From assembly GCA_021203325.1 (NCBI GenBank), contig JAJQBL010000112.1, positions 1 through 43,663 on the forward strand: a stretch of 43,663 nucleotides of DNA. Reading direction: 5' to 3'. The stretch is from Clostridiales bacterium (GTDB taxonomy: Bacteria > Bacillota > Clostridia > Oscillospirales > Oscillospiraceae). A program made the translations under genes and the position numbers. The notes below the pieces were generated by a model. It ran no database searches. It saw only the letters and a program-made list of their open reading frames with translations, and was not told the origin of the DNA. Each line of letters opens with the position of its first letter. Within the stretch, counting starts at the first letter, position 1. Shown here piece by piece: positions 1 through 6,471 of this stretch.

Positions 1-1
1 T

Positions 2-622
2 GGCTCTGCGGACAGCATCAGGATGGTGCCCGTCCCGTCCCGGCGGCGGATGGCCACGCCGGGGACAAATTTACCCCCCATGCACCCCCATTGCCGCAGC
101 ACCACCATGTGCAACATGAGCCGGGCGCAGCTGAACCGGGTGAACCGGGCGGCGAGGGACCCAGTGACGGAAAAATCGGTGACCATTCCGGGGCATATGA
201 CCTATAAAGAGTGGTATGAGAAGTATGTGACGCAACCTGATAAGGATCAACAGGCAAAAGAGAAAGAGCTTGCAAGAACGAAAATCGAGGAATATAATAA
301 TCTCATACAAAACCTTGTTCCCATTGATGCAGCAGCGGCCACAGAAACAGCGAAGAACGGAGGCCGACACAAAGGCGTATACCGGGACGCTATGAAAAAG
401 CGGGAAAAATCCCTTGAAAAATCAATAGCTTCCCGTGCCAGTCAGGTACAGGAACATTCCCAGAAAATCCAACTACCGGAAAAATACGACACTGGATGGG
501 GAGACAAGGACGAACGGCAAAAAGAAGGGCTTCTCTCCAAGTGGAACAAAGACATGATGCGCAACGCAGAACAGGCAGAGATTGAAATAACAGTGTGGAA
601 GGAGCGCTTTGACAGTGATTAG
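2..622 (+). CDS. Phage minor capsid protein (SPP1 gp7 / minor-capsid-2 like), C-terminal part
   Basis: The reading frame is open at the left edge, so the N-terminus lies outside the window. Early residues read PPMHPHCRSTT, the His/Cys-rich signature near the end of the head-morphogenesis (gp7, Mu F) domain. Next comes ARDPVTEK followed by MTYKEWYEKYV, a segment commonly found just after that domain in Firmicute phage minor capsid proteins. The rest is a charged, helical C-terminal extension. In phages this protein sits in the portal/capsid region and helps head assembly. No terminase, major capsid or tail gene follows, so this is more likely a remnant than part of a working morphogenesis operon. 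Family-level call from motifs; whether the gene is intact upstream is unknown. Confidence 0.7.
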   Translation, partial: GSADSIRMVPVPSRRRMATPGTNLPPMHPHCRSTTMCNMSRAQLNRVNRAARDPVTEKSVTIPGHMTYKEWYEKYVTQPDKDQQAKEKELARTKIEEYNNLIQNLVPIDAAAATETAKNGGRHKGVYRDAMKKREKSLEKSIASRASQVQEHSQKIQLPEKYDTGWGDKDERQKEGLLSKWNKDMMRNAEQAEIEITVWKERFDSD

Positions 623-824
623 CAAAGAAACCATGAGCGATATTGTCTTTGAAATCAAAGAGCAGGCGGATGAGCTGTTAGCGAAAAATCAGCGAGACAG
701 CCAGGACTTTGGACAGCTTCTGGCCTTCGCTGAGACACTGTGCATTATACGGGACGCCTGTCCAGTCGAGGACAGGGCCGAAATTGGCCTTGATTTCGAT
801 ATAGATGCAAAATATCTGAGCTAA
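615..824 (+). CDS. Small phage-type hypothetical protein
   Basis: This acidic, probably helical protein of about 70 residues overlaps the end of the minor capsid gene by a few bases, so the two are probably co-transcribed. An AAGGAG site at 599-604 could serve TTG 609 (4-nt spacing) or GTG 615 (10-nt spacing); I take GTG. ATG 633 is the next alternative and lacks a good ribosome site. I do not recognise the family. Genes like this often follow minor capsid genes in clostridial prophages. An intrinsic terminator follows immediately, which supports a real operon end here. Confidence 0.5.
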   Translation: MISKETMSDIVFEIKEQADELLAKNQRDSQDFGQLLAFAETLCIIRDACPVEDRAEIGLDFDIDAKYLS

Positions 825-835
825 ACAGACCTGAG

Positions 836-861
836 AAGCACGACGTAAGCCGTGCTTTTCT
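836..861 (+). terminator. Intrinsic terminator after the phage-type genes
   Basis: The stem AAGCACG / CGTGCTT is followed by TTTCTT, shortly after the stop at 824. It closes the rightward phage remnant and faces the leftward brnTA operon. Confidence 0.6.
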
Positions 862-919
862 TATGCCCTGATTGTGGTATAAACAGCAAAAGGCGGAGCG
901 CACAGACGCCCCGCCCCGG

Positions 920-1129
920 TTATGCCCAGGTGATTTTCAGTTGCTTCTGGTTTGCCGCGCAGTCGGCAAGGTACAGATTGATCAGCGTTTGATAGGGGAT
1001 GCCGGAGCTGTCCGCCTGGGCCTTGAAGTAGGCGATGGTGTCGCTGTCGATATTGATGGTGATTTGCTGTTTCAGCTTTTTGGCGTAAGGGTTCTTCTGA
1101 CCGTTGGAAAAATCATATTCAGCCTTCAT
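920..1129 (-). CDS. brnA: BrnA-type antitoxin
   Basis: This 69-residue protein matches the BrnA family: a conserved start (MKAEYDFSNGQKNPYAKKL), then a ribbon-helix-helix segment (QQITINIDSDTIAYFKAQA) and the family-typical SGIPYQTLINLYLADC. In the family, BrnA binds and neutralises the BrnT ribonuclease, and the complex represses its own promoter. ATG 1129 is preferred because it overlaps the brnT stop as ATGA and has an AGGAAAGGTGG-like ribosome site upstream. GTG 1138 lies inside that site. The gene follows the toxin, the usual order for this system. Confidence 0.85.
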   Translation of the reverse strand: MKAEYDFSNGQKNPYAKKLKQQITINIDSDTIAYFKAQADSSGIPYQTLINLYLADCAANQKQLKITWA

Positions 1130-1422
1130 CCTGACCACCTTTCCTGATACTGTCTGGATTCTGTTTTTGTTGCCTTCCGTGCGGAAATGAGCCGTATCAC
1201 AGCTTCAGAAGCGCGATAGCAGTGACAGACCACAAGCAGATTGGCCTTTTTGCTCAGGCCCAAAATGATAAAGCGTTCCTCCTCCTGTGAATGCTCGGGG
1301 TCGTCAATCAGCAGCGCCTCTTCATCGTAAAACACGGTTTGCGCCTCTTCAAACGAAACGCTGTGCTTTCGTTTGTTGATGCGGTTTTTGTTTTCATCCC
1401 ATTCAAACGTCAACCTGTCCAT
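1126..1422 (-). CDS. brnT: BrnT-type toxin (ribonuclease)
   Basis: The 98-residue protein has the BrnT signature throughout: FEWDENKNRINKRKHSVSFEEA at the start, then DPEHSQEEERFIILG, and VIRLISARKATKTESRQY at the end. Known BrnT proteins are RelE-fold ribonucleases that stop translation under stress and are held by BrnA. The Lys/Arg/His residues of the NKRKH segment and the RLISAR strand are present, so the toxin looks intact. It is the first gene of a two-gene leftward operon. A consensus promoter sits so close that ATG 1422 would be at or next to the transcript start (see the promoter entry). Confidence 0.88.
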   Translation of the reverse strand: MDRLTFEWDENKNRINKRKHSVSFEEAQTVFYDEEALLIDDPEHSQEEERFIILGLSKKANLLVVCHCYRASEAVIRLISARKATKTESRQYQERWSG

Positions 1423-1457
1423 AATTATATTATAATTATTTTATAATGGTTTGTCAA
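1421..1457 (-). promoter_or_regulatory. brnTA promoter with overlapping operator
   Basis: Leftward TTGACA (1457-1452) and TATAAT (1434-1429) are separated by exactly 17 bp, a full sigma-A consensus. Two copies of the palindrome ATAATTAT (1421-1428 and 1432-1439) are centred 11 bp apart across the -10 box and start codon. This is where a self-repressing BrnA-BrnT complex would be expected to bind. The operator role is inferred. Confidence 0.75.
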
Positions 1458-1682
1458 CGACATTCCGAAAAAAATCAAATCCGTTGATTGAAGCACCGAC
1501 CGGTGCTTTTTTCATACCCAACCCACGACGCGTGGCGTCCAAAGCTACGCCTCCGTCTCCGGCGCCAACGAGAGCTGGATGGACAGCCTGGCGGACCGGG
1601 TGGCACAGCTCTGACACCGAAACTGAACTGCACTAGAAAATAAGAAAAACTACCCAAATTCCTGAGAATTTAGGTAGTTTCC
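1458..1682. other. Intergenic segment with terminators and a gene fragment
   Basis: AAGCACCG / CGGTGCTT followed by six T (1491-1512) is a rightward terminator with no intact gene before it. The next frame (about 1516-1614) is open without a start and ends VSGANESWMDSLADRVAQL, which looks like the true C-terminus of a lost protein. AAACTACC / GGTAGTTT (1647-1680) has its T tract on the minus strand and probably terminated the original tRNA-Pro transcript before the element inserted. Confidence 0.45.
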
Positions 1683-1729
1683 TGGTCCGAGTGTTGAGAT
1701 TCGAACTCAAGGCCTCTTGAACCCCATTC
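1683..1729. repeat. Left attachment site (47-bp copy of tRNA-Pro 3' end)
   Basis: Identical to 7881-7927; identity stops abruptly on both sides (T versus A after the last base, C versus T before the first). This copy has no tRNA 5' half beside it, so it is the displaced end created by integration. Confidence 0.9.
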
Positions 1730-1734
1730 TTTAC

Positions 1735-1816
1735 AAAACGCTGAGATTTCAGCGTTTTCTCAGGCTACTACCCCATTTTTACACCATCTTTTAAAATCGG
1801 GGGTGTAGTGGGGTAG
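1735..1816 (-). terminator. Integrase terminator and left arm-type repeats
   Basis: AAAACGCTGA / TCAGCGTTTT (1735-1758) is a strong hairpin downstream of the integrase on its strand. Between it and the integrase stop, CTACCCC and ACACC (from 1768) are mirrored by GGTGT and GGGGTAG (to 1816), making a larger inverted repeat. The left arm of that repeat recurs with 19 of 20 matches at 7725-7744 near the other end, in the same orientation. The site therefore may serve both termination and integrase binding. Confidence 0.55.
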
Positions 1817-1825
1817 GACAAAATG

Positions 1826-2929
1826 TCATTCTGCTTTGTTGAGTTTATCGGCTATGTCTGCCCTTCGGTTCTTGCGAATATGCGTGTAGGTATCCATAGT
1901 GACCTCGATTTTACTATGGCCCAAAAGCTGTTGTGCGTCCTTCGGTGCTATCCCGGCCTCATAGCACATGGTAGCAAAGGCGTGGCGGAGCTGATGCGGG
2001 GTGACAGACGGTTCCTTCACCAGCTTGGTGACGTTCTTCCGGCCCTCGGTGCGGGTGACTTCCTTCCACTCCCACAGGCCAGCGTCAAGACAGTAGGCCC
2101 TCCACTTCGAGCGGTACACCGACTGCGTCAAGGGCCGCTCCCCGCCGAAGATATAGGCGGCCCCCTTCTGCTGGAGGGGAAACAGCTTCGTTGCCAGCCT
2201 GTCCAGCAACACCACTTCCCTGTTCCCTGCCTCCGTCTTGGGGGATTTAATCACGGGCTGGTTGCCTGTCTCTGCGTAAGTGACGGACTTGGTGACGTGG
2301 ATAGTCTTGCCCTTAAAATCCACATCCCGCCACTGTAGGGCCAGCAGCTCCCCACGTCTCAGGCCGGTATATAGCAGCATATAGGCGAACAGGCCAAACT
2401 CATCGTCAACGTGCTGCCTGATGGCCTCCAACGCTTCATCCTCCGGGCATTCCCGTGTCCGGCTGCTCAGGCCTTTCGGGACTTTCAGCGTTGCCGCCGG
2501 GTTGTCCTGCCTGTCACCTTGTAGGACGGCATACTCAAAGATTTGATTCAGCACAGACAGGTAGATAGCTACGCTGTGGTGGGCGTACATCTGCGCCGCC
2601 ATGCGCTCCATGGACTTCTGCAAGTCGAGCGGGGTGATGTTCCTGATCGGATAGTCCCCGAACTCATCCAGCGCGCGGAGCAAGGCCGGGTTGTAGCTGA
2701 CCTGTGTGCCGGCTGCGATTTCGTTCCAGTGCTTTTCTTGCCATGCCGTTGCAACCGCTCGAAAAGGTTGACCGCTATCTTGTTTCACTTGCCATTCGAG
2801 CATTTTGCGTTTGGCTTCTTGCTGCGTCTTGCCATAGAACGATTTGCGAACTCTCTTGCCGTTCTCCACAACCGAAACCCGAATCTGAAAAAGCCCGTCT
2901 TTTCGCCTTTTTGTCTTTGCTATCGCCAT
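1826..2929 (-). CDS. int: Tyrosine recombinase (integrase)
   Basis: This 367-residue site-specific recombinase has the three-part integrase layout: a beta-rich N-terminal arm-binding domain (KDGLFQIRVSVVENGKRVRKSFYGKTQ), a SAM-like core-binding domain (about 60-150) and the catalytic domain. Counting from GTG 2938, the catalytic residues are R194 (YTGLRRGELLAL), probable K234, H315 and R318 (HQLRHAFAT), H341 (LLGHSKIEVT) and nucleophile Y351. All are present, so the enzyme should be active. ATG 2929 is chosen because AAGGAGGTG lies 7 nt upstream, whereas GTG 2938 is inside that site. It lies directly next to the left attachment site and is transcribed away from the excisionase-like gene, as in many tRNA-targeted elements. 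Confidence 0.93.
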   Translation of the reverse strand: MAIAKTKRRKDGLFQIRVSVVENGKRVRKSFYGKTQQEAKRKMLEWQVKQDSGQPFRAVATAWQEKHWNEIAAGTQVSYNPALLRALDEFGDYPIRNITPLDLQKSMERMAAQMYAHHSVAIYLSVLNQIFEYAVLQGDRQDNPAATLKVPKGLSSRTRECPEDEALEAIRQHVDDEFGLFAYMLLYTGLRRGELLALQWRDVDFKGKTIHVTKSVTYAETGNQPVIKSPKTEAGNREVVLLDRLATKLFPLQQKGAAYIFGGERPLTQSVYRSKWRAYCLDAGLWEWKEVTRTEGRKNVTKLVKEPSVTPHQLRHAFATMCYEAGIAPKDAQQLLGHSKIEVTMDTYTHIRKNRRADIADKLNKAE

Positions 2930-2938
2930 GTTCGCCAC

Positions 2939-3246
2939 CTCCTTGTGGACAGAGTACCACGGGGGGCGGCTTTTTGCAAGTTGTTTTTTTGTGCGTTTTG
3001 CGTTTGTGTGCTTCGGCGATTTTCACGAAATTGTTTTTCCCTTTTTCGATTATCTAGAAAAGTTTTGAGCTTTTAGTCAAAACTCTTTAACACAACCGCC
3101 GCTCGCCACGATAGCAAAAAAGAACAAATGTTCGTAAATTACCGTTGCAACGCTCAAAACGGGAAGTTGCAACGAAAAATTGTAAAAAATGACTAAACAA
3201 TTAGTTGACAACTACTTTCACGAACAAAAAATAAGGCTGAGGGGTA
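2939..3246. promoter_or_regulatory. AT-rich int/xis intergenic control region
   Basis: This divergent intergenic region of over 300 bp contains several dyads: GAAC-N4-GTTC (3122-3133), palindrome CGTTGCAACG (3143-3152), GTTGCAAC again (3166-3173) and TAGTT-N3-AACTA (3202-3214). It is much more AT-rich than the flanking chromosome. These are plausible operator or accessory-protein sites controlling int and xis. The only coding-like frames here read across the integrase strand and lack start signals. Confidence 0.45.
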
Positions 3247-3276
3247 TTGAAAATCCACATTGCTGTCGGCTATAAT
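3247..3276 (+). promoter_or_regulatory. Promoter of the rightward element genes
   Basis: TTGAAA (3247-3252) and TATAAT (3271-3276) are separated by 18 bp. The next start codon, at 3308, has GAAAGGAGGC upstream. This would drive the excisionase-like gene and probably the genes behind it. Confidence 0.6.
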
Positions 3277-3307
3277 TAAGACAACTTAGCGAAAGGAGGC
3301 CAAAGTT

Positions 3308-3508
3308 ATGGCCGATACCAACATGAACGCTCCCTTTCTGAGCATTTCAGACACCTGCAAGGTCACGGGCCTGTCGCAGTACGCAATTCGCAAGGGTTGC
3401 GTTGAGGGTACGATTCCCCACATCAAGAGCGGTCGGACGTATCTGATTGACGTTTCCGCCCTTTTGGAGCAGCTGCATGAGAAGGCAAGGAGCAATGCCG
3501 CTCGGTGA
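3308..3508 (+). CDS. xis: Excisionase-family DNA-binding protein
   Basis: This 66-residue protein is a winged-helix/MerR-type helix-turn-helix of the excisionase family: SISDTCKVTGLSQYAIRKGCVEG is the HTH, followed by the wing with the typical IPHIKSGRTYLIDVSALLEQL ending. Such proteins bend attachment-site DNA to favour excision, and some also regulate. It is the first gene after the control region, divergent from int, with a strong GAAAGGAGG ribosome site. The symbol is assigned by family and position; DNA binding at the ends is not shown by sequence alone. Confidence 0.8.
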   Translation: MADTNMNAPFLSISDTCKVTGLSQYAIRKGCVEGTIPHIKSGRTYLIDVSALLEQLHEKARSNAAR

Positions 3509-3517
3509 CAAAAAAAG

Positions 3518-3546
3518 AAGCCTCCCCGTTCGCCAACGGGGAGGCT
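3518..3546. terminator. GC-rich stem-loop after the excisionase-like gene
   Basis: AAGCCTCCCCGTT pairs with AACGGGGAGGCT around a CGCC loop. The T tract is on the minus strand only, so it is a good leftward terminator and, in the rightward transcript, more likely an attenuating or stabilising hairpin. The next ribosome site (AAAGGAGG) starts right after it. Confidence 0.55.
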
Positions 3547-3563
3547 CAAAGGAGGAAATGCAC

Positions 3564-3823
3564 ATGGTAGCAAAATCCTGTAGCACTGATATTGTAACAT
3601 TGTCAACAAAAAAAGTCAATGACGCCGTTGATGCTGCACGGGCCCACGCTGACAGCACCACCACGGGGGGGCGGCTACACTGAGGCCACCACAGAAGGCC
3701 ACAGCAGCGCAAACAGAGGCCAGCACGAGCGGCTGGATGATGACGATTCGCCCGAACGGAACGTTAGCCGGATTGCTCCACCCGGAAAGAGGCGGTTCCT
3801 TCATCCTGATAGGAGGGGTGTGA
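3564..3823 (+). pseudogene. Small element protein, frameshifted at a seven-G tract
   Basis: Starting at ATG 3564 (AAAGGAGG 8 nt upstream), the frame encodes MVAKSCSTDIVTLSTKKV and stops at 3683 after only 39 residues. If one base is added in the G run at 3665-3671, the frame continues ATLRPPQKATAAQTEA, then SGWMMTIRPNGTLAGLLHPE and RGGSFILIGGV, and ends at 3823, four bases before the next start. That composition is far more protein-like than the other frames, so the gene was probably about 86 residues long. The break could be mutation, slippage-based switching or a sequencing error. I do not recognise the function; position suggests a regulator or replication accessory. Confidence 0.55.
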
Positions 3824-3826
3824 ATC

Positions 3827-4504
3827 ATGGCTGAAAAGCGAATGTTTACAAAGGCTATTGTCAATTCCGCGCGATTCCTGCGAATGCCGCCTTCCTCCCG
3901 GCTGCTCTATTATGACCTCGGCATGGCTGCGGACGATGATGGATTCTGTGAAGCCTTTACTGTTATGCAGACAACCGGAGCAACGGAGGATGATCTAAAT
4001 CCGCTCGTAGACAGAAAGCTCGTCGTTATCCTAAACGATGACCTTGTCGTTTACATTGTGGACTGGAAGAGGAACAACTATATCCAGAAAGACCGGTACC
4101 ACGAAAGCATTTACCACAGCTGGCTTGAACAGCTGGAGGCTGCTTCGGTGCTGGATACAACTTGTATACAACCTGTATCCAAATTGGATACGCAGATTAG
4201 ATCAGAGAAGTCTAGTACAGGGTTAGTAAAGGGGAGAACAGTAACAGTGCAGGAAAGGGGTGCAGGGGGAAACCCACAAGCAGCTCCTTCATCCGCTGAA
4301 AGAGATGGAAAAACTGCACGTGGACAGTTTGAAAATGTTTGGCTCTCTTGGGGTGAATATGCCGCGCTCACTCTTTGCTACGATGGCGAGGAACAGGCGC
4401 AACGGGCTATTAAAGCACTATCAATCTACAAGCACGATACGGGCAAGGAGTACAGTTCGGACTATCAAGCACTGAAAGATATGGTTTCTGGGCAGCTGCC
4501 TTAG
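3827..4504 (+). CDS. Phage-type replisome organiser / replication initiator
   Basis: The first 95 residues match the N-terminal winged-helix domain of phage replisome organisers: MAEKRMFTKAIVNSARFLRM, then YYDLGMAADDDGF and DWKRNNYIQKDRYHES. After a variable linker (about 115-165), a short C-terminal helical domain (ENVWLSWGEYAALTLCYDGE) could be a DnaD-like or helicase-loader contact. Such proteins bind a replication origin and recruit host DnaB or its loader, so the element may replicate after excision. Ribosome site AGGAGGGG precedes the ATG. The long noncoding stretch with repeats downstream (5187-5598) is its likely target, by inference. The exact subfamily is unclear. Confidence 0.72.
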   Translation: MAEKRMFTKAIVNSARFLRMPPSSRLLYYDLGMAADDDGFCEAFTVMQTTGATEDDLNPLVDRKLVVILNDDLVVYIVDWKRNNYIQKDRYHESIYHSWLEQLEAASVLDTTCIQPVSKLDTQIRSEKSSTGLVKGRTVTVQERGAGGNPQAAPSSAERDGKTARGQFENVWLSWGEYAALTLCYDGEEQAQRAIKALSIYKHDTGKEYSSDYQALKDMVSGQLP

Positions 4505-4524
4505 AGGCTCCCAGAGCGGCTTTT

Positions 4525-4567
4525 CACGGCGAAGGCATAAAATTTCACACCTTCGCCGTGTTTCGCC
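4525..4567 (+). terminator. Stem-loop after the replisome organiser
   Basis: CACGGCGAAGG (4525-4535) pairs with CCTTCGCCGTG (4550-4560), followed by TTTCGCC. The T tract is short, so read-through into the next gene is likely. Confidence 0.45.
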
Positions 4568-4633
4568 GTTGTGAAGCGTTGCAACGGCCTCAGGGTGAAT
4601 GGTGTTTGCTTCTCAGTCTGTGGAGATGCTACA

Positions 4634-5050
4634 ATGGGCGGTGAGGTGGTGCGAATGATGATGAAGGAGCTGTCCAAATATCAGGACACCATGCGACAGG
4701 TCGAGCGGGACAGGGGGATTCTTGAAAACCTCAGGAGCAGAGCGTCCCCCGCCTCCCCGGCGTTGACCGGCATGCCTCACGGTAACGATGTAAGCGACAA
4801 AACCGCAGCCCTTGGCGTTGAGTGCGCCGCCATGGAGGAGAGGATTAAACAGCTTCGTGAACAGGCTGAGCAGGAGCACAAGGCGTTGGAGCAGTTCATA
4901 GCTACGATTTCAGACGAGCGGGTGGCGGTGGCGGTGTCGTTGAGGTTCGTCCATGGAATGAGCTGGAAAGAGGCGGGGGAGCTGTTGAATTTTTGGGATG
5001 CCTCCGGGTGTCGTAAGATGGTTAGTCGATATTTAGCACATGGTAACTAA
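4634..5050 (+). CDS. Sigma-70 region-4-like / ArpU-like phage regulator
   Basis: The protein is mostly coiled coil (KELSKYQDTMRQVERDRG to EERIKQLREQAEQEHKALEQF), then ends in a region-4-like helix-turn-helix: DERVAVAVSLRFVHGMSWKE followed by AGELLN. This arrangement is common in small phage proteins annotated as sigma-70 family or DUF1492, which control late gene transcription. ATG 4634 has GGAG 8 nt upstream; ATG 4655, preceded by GAGGTGG, is an equally good start. The gene ends at a very strong terminator. Here it probably acts as the element's own transcription regulator. Family-level call only. Confidence 0.65.
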   Translation: MGGEVVRMMMKELSKYQDTMRQVERDRGILENLRSRASPASPALTGMPHGNDVSDKTAALGVECAAMEERIKQLREQAEQEHKALEQFIATISDERVAVAVSLRFVHGMSWKEAGELLNFWDASGCRKMVSRYLAHGN

Positions 5051-5054
5051 CCGT

Positions 5055-5104
5055 AACTGTACTTGCGGTTTTGACCCGGGGAAATAGCAAGTACAGTTTT
5101 TTTC
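5055..5104 (+). terminator. Strong intrinsic terminator
   Basis: The perfect 12-bp stem AACTGTACTTGC / GCAAGTACAGTT has a 20-nt loop and seven or more T after it. It closes the rightward element operon. Confidence 0.85.
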
Positions 5105-5428
5105 ACAAAATAACTCGAAACAGTTCAAACCAAAAAAAACAGCTTTATTTTTCGTTGAGATATGAGGGGTTTTTCCTCCATCGAGCGGGTGCAGAAAATG
5201 ACCTCTTTGGAGGGTGCAGGATGGCGCATTTTTGACCCCTATATTGCACCCGGTTGCACCTTCGAGTGTGACGCCGTACACGGCCCTCAGAGCGGCTTTT
5301 ATGGTCGGCTGGTAGTTACACCTCCTGCGGCGTTTCTCCGCTCAGACGCAAGCAGGACGGGGCGTTCTGGACCTCAGAATCAAAAATAGGCGGTACCCCC
5401 TCCCCTCCCCTTCTCTGTTCACGGACAG
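5105..5428. other. Noncoding segment with GGTGCA repeats
   Basis: No convincing gene here. GGGTGCAG occurs at 5187-5194 and 5212-5219, and the inverted form TGCACC at 5245-5250 and 5255-5260, giving two direct and two opposed copies within 75 bp. Together with the array at 5500-5598, this is a candidate protein-binding or origin region for the element. Confidence 0.4.
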
Positions 5429-5472
5429 AAACGCCCCCACAGGCTCCAAAACGGGCTGAGGGGGCGTTTTAA
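5429..5472 (+). terminator. Intrinsic terminator-like hairpin
   Basis: AAACGCCCCC(A)CAG pairs with CTG(A)GGGGGCGTTT, followed by TAAT. No obvious gene ends just before it, so it may insulate the repeat array or end an unseen small RNA. Confidence 0.55.
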
Positions 5473-5499
5473 TGCGCTATGGGCCCTTGGTACCGTTTG

Positions 5500-5598
5500 C
5501 AAAACAAACGGCGTTTCGGGGTCGGCAAACGGCGGGGAGGGGGTCTGCAAACGGCAAAACGCTGTCGGCAAACGCTCACAGGGCTGTCGGAAAACGCC
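5500..5598 (+). repeat. Iteron-like array, about 21-22 bp period
   Basis: Four 13-bp copies with consensus GTCKGCAAACGSY start at 5521, 5543, 5564 and 5586, i.e. 22, 21 and 22 bp apart (two helical turns). A degenerate fifth copy ends CAAACGGC at 5512, exactly 21 bp before the first. The regular phasing on one DNA face is typical of replication-initiator iterons or of a repressor array. It lies in a 600-bp gene-free stretch of an element that encodes a replisome organiser. Confidence 0.6.
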
Positions 5599-5656
5599 TC
5601 AGGGGAAGGGGAGGCCAGGCAGGAAAAGGGGGCGGGTTTCCCCGTCCCCCTGTGGA

Positions 5657-5926
5657 TTAGGCTTTGCCGTTGATTTCCTCCATCATCTTCACCCCAAAGG
5701 AAATGCCGTTGCAGAAGGCTTCCTCACGGGCGGCTTCCAGCGCTGCGTCCAGCAAGTCAATAAGCTGGTCGGTAACGTCCTGCGATACGTCCAGCGATTC
5801 GATCAGGGTGGACACGTCCTCATAAGCACAGTGGGCCTTGTCGGTGCGCTTGTAAATCTTGGTGAGGGGGTCGGTCTGTACCGGGTCGAATACGGAATAG
5901 GCGATAGCTTCTAAAATCTTATTCAT
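5657..5926 (-). CDS. Hypothetical element protein, 89 aa
   Basis: This acidic, helical protein of unknown family begins MNKILEAIAYSVFDPVQTDP. The middle (EDVSTLIESLDVSQDVTDQL) and end (EAAREEAFCNGISFGVKMMEE) look like small phage early proteins. It is the last gene of a three-gene leftward cluster. AAGGAG 10 nt before ATG 5926 lies over the stop of the gene before it, indicating translational coupling. No catalytic motif is visible. Confidence 0.6.
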   Translation of the reverse strand: MNKILEAIAYSVFDPVQTDPLTKIYKRTDKAHCAYEDVSTLIESLDVSQDVTDQLIDLLDAALEAAREEAFCNGISFGVKMMEEINGKA

Positions 5927-5932
5927 GGTCTT

Positions 5933-6073
5933 TTACTCCTTTTCTGTCGTGGTGTTCTGCTGGGCCTCCATGGCCTGCACAAGTTCAAGGCAGCTTCTCA
6001 GCTGCTCAGGGTTGAAGCGGCGAAGCTGCTCCAAAATCTGCCGGTCGAGTTCATCGAGTTCAATCTTGCTCAT
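5933..6073 (-). CDS. Hypothetical small element protein, 46 aa
   Basis: This short acidic protein (MSKIELDELDRQILEQLRRF onwards) is predicted to form two helices. ATG 6073 has AGAAAGGA upstream at good spacing, and its stop overlaps the ribosome site of the next gene. Unknown family. It lies within the leftward small-gene cluster, which suggests an early regulatory or anti-host role without proving one. Confidence 0.5.
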   Translation of the reverse strand: MSKIELDELDRQILEQLRRFNPEQLRSCLELVQAMEAQQNTTTEKE

Positions 6074-6192
6074 GGTCAATTCCTTTCTTGACGGCGGGGC
6101 GGCTGCATGGTAGAATATTTGCAACCGCCCCCTGTGGGTGGTTCTACTCCCCCTTGCGTGTTTGGTTTCCGGCCTCACGTAAGGGGGCTTCT

Positions 6193-6471
6193 TTACGCCA
6201 TGTTCGCCACGACAAAGCGGCGAGAGATGGTGGTCTTGGTGAACTGCCGGGCCACGTCCGGCAACGCCTTCTTGATGGCTGCGGTGTCCAGTCTGGAGGT
6301 CTTGACCGGCTTCCATGTGATGCGGTACTCCCCAGCCTGTACGGCCTCGGTGCTGCCCATGTAAGCCTTGATTTCGTCCTTGAGGGCTTCGGCCTCAGCT
6401 TCGGCCTCCTCAATCAGGGCTTGGAGCTGTCTCAGCTCACGGGCTTTCTGTTCCAGTTCGTTGGTACTCAT
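6193..6471 (-). CDS. Conserved phage-type coiled-coil protein, 92 aa
   Basis: An N-terminal coiled coil (ELEQKARELRQLQALIEEAE, continuing to residue 38) is followed by a compact domain containing MGSTEAVQAGEYRITWKPVK, then TSRLDTAAIKKALPDVARQF and a basic end. From memory, proteins of this shape occur in phage early regions next to YqaJ/RecT-type recombination genes; no such partner is present here. It is first in the leftward cluster. The AGGTAAAACATG context gives a reasonable start. Function unknown. Confidence 0.6.
   Translation of the reverse strand: MSTNELEQKARELRQLQALIEEAEAEAEALKDEIKAYMGSTEAVQAGEYRITWKPVKTSRLDTAAIKKALPDVARQFTKTTISRRFVVANMA

Noticed and set aside
5162-5389. Possible 75-residue gene
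   Set aside because: No ribosome site, odd composition, and its DNA consists largely of the GGTGCA repeat region.
5500-5598. CRISPR array
   Set aside because: Repeats are only 13 bp with 8-9 bp between them and degenerate; no cas genes are present.
5472-5673. Two overlapping frames across the iteron-like array
   Set aside because: Their repeats reflect the DNA repeats; both lack start signals and resemble no protein.
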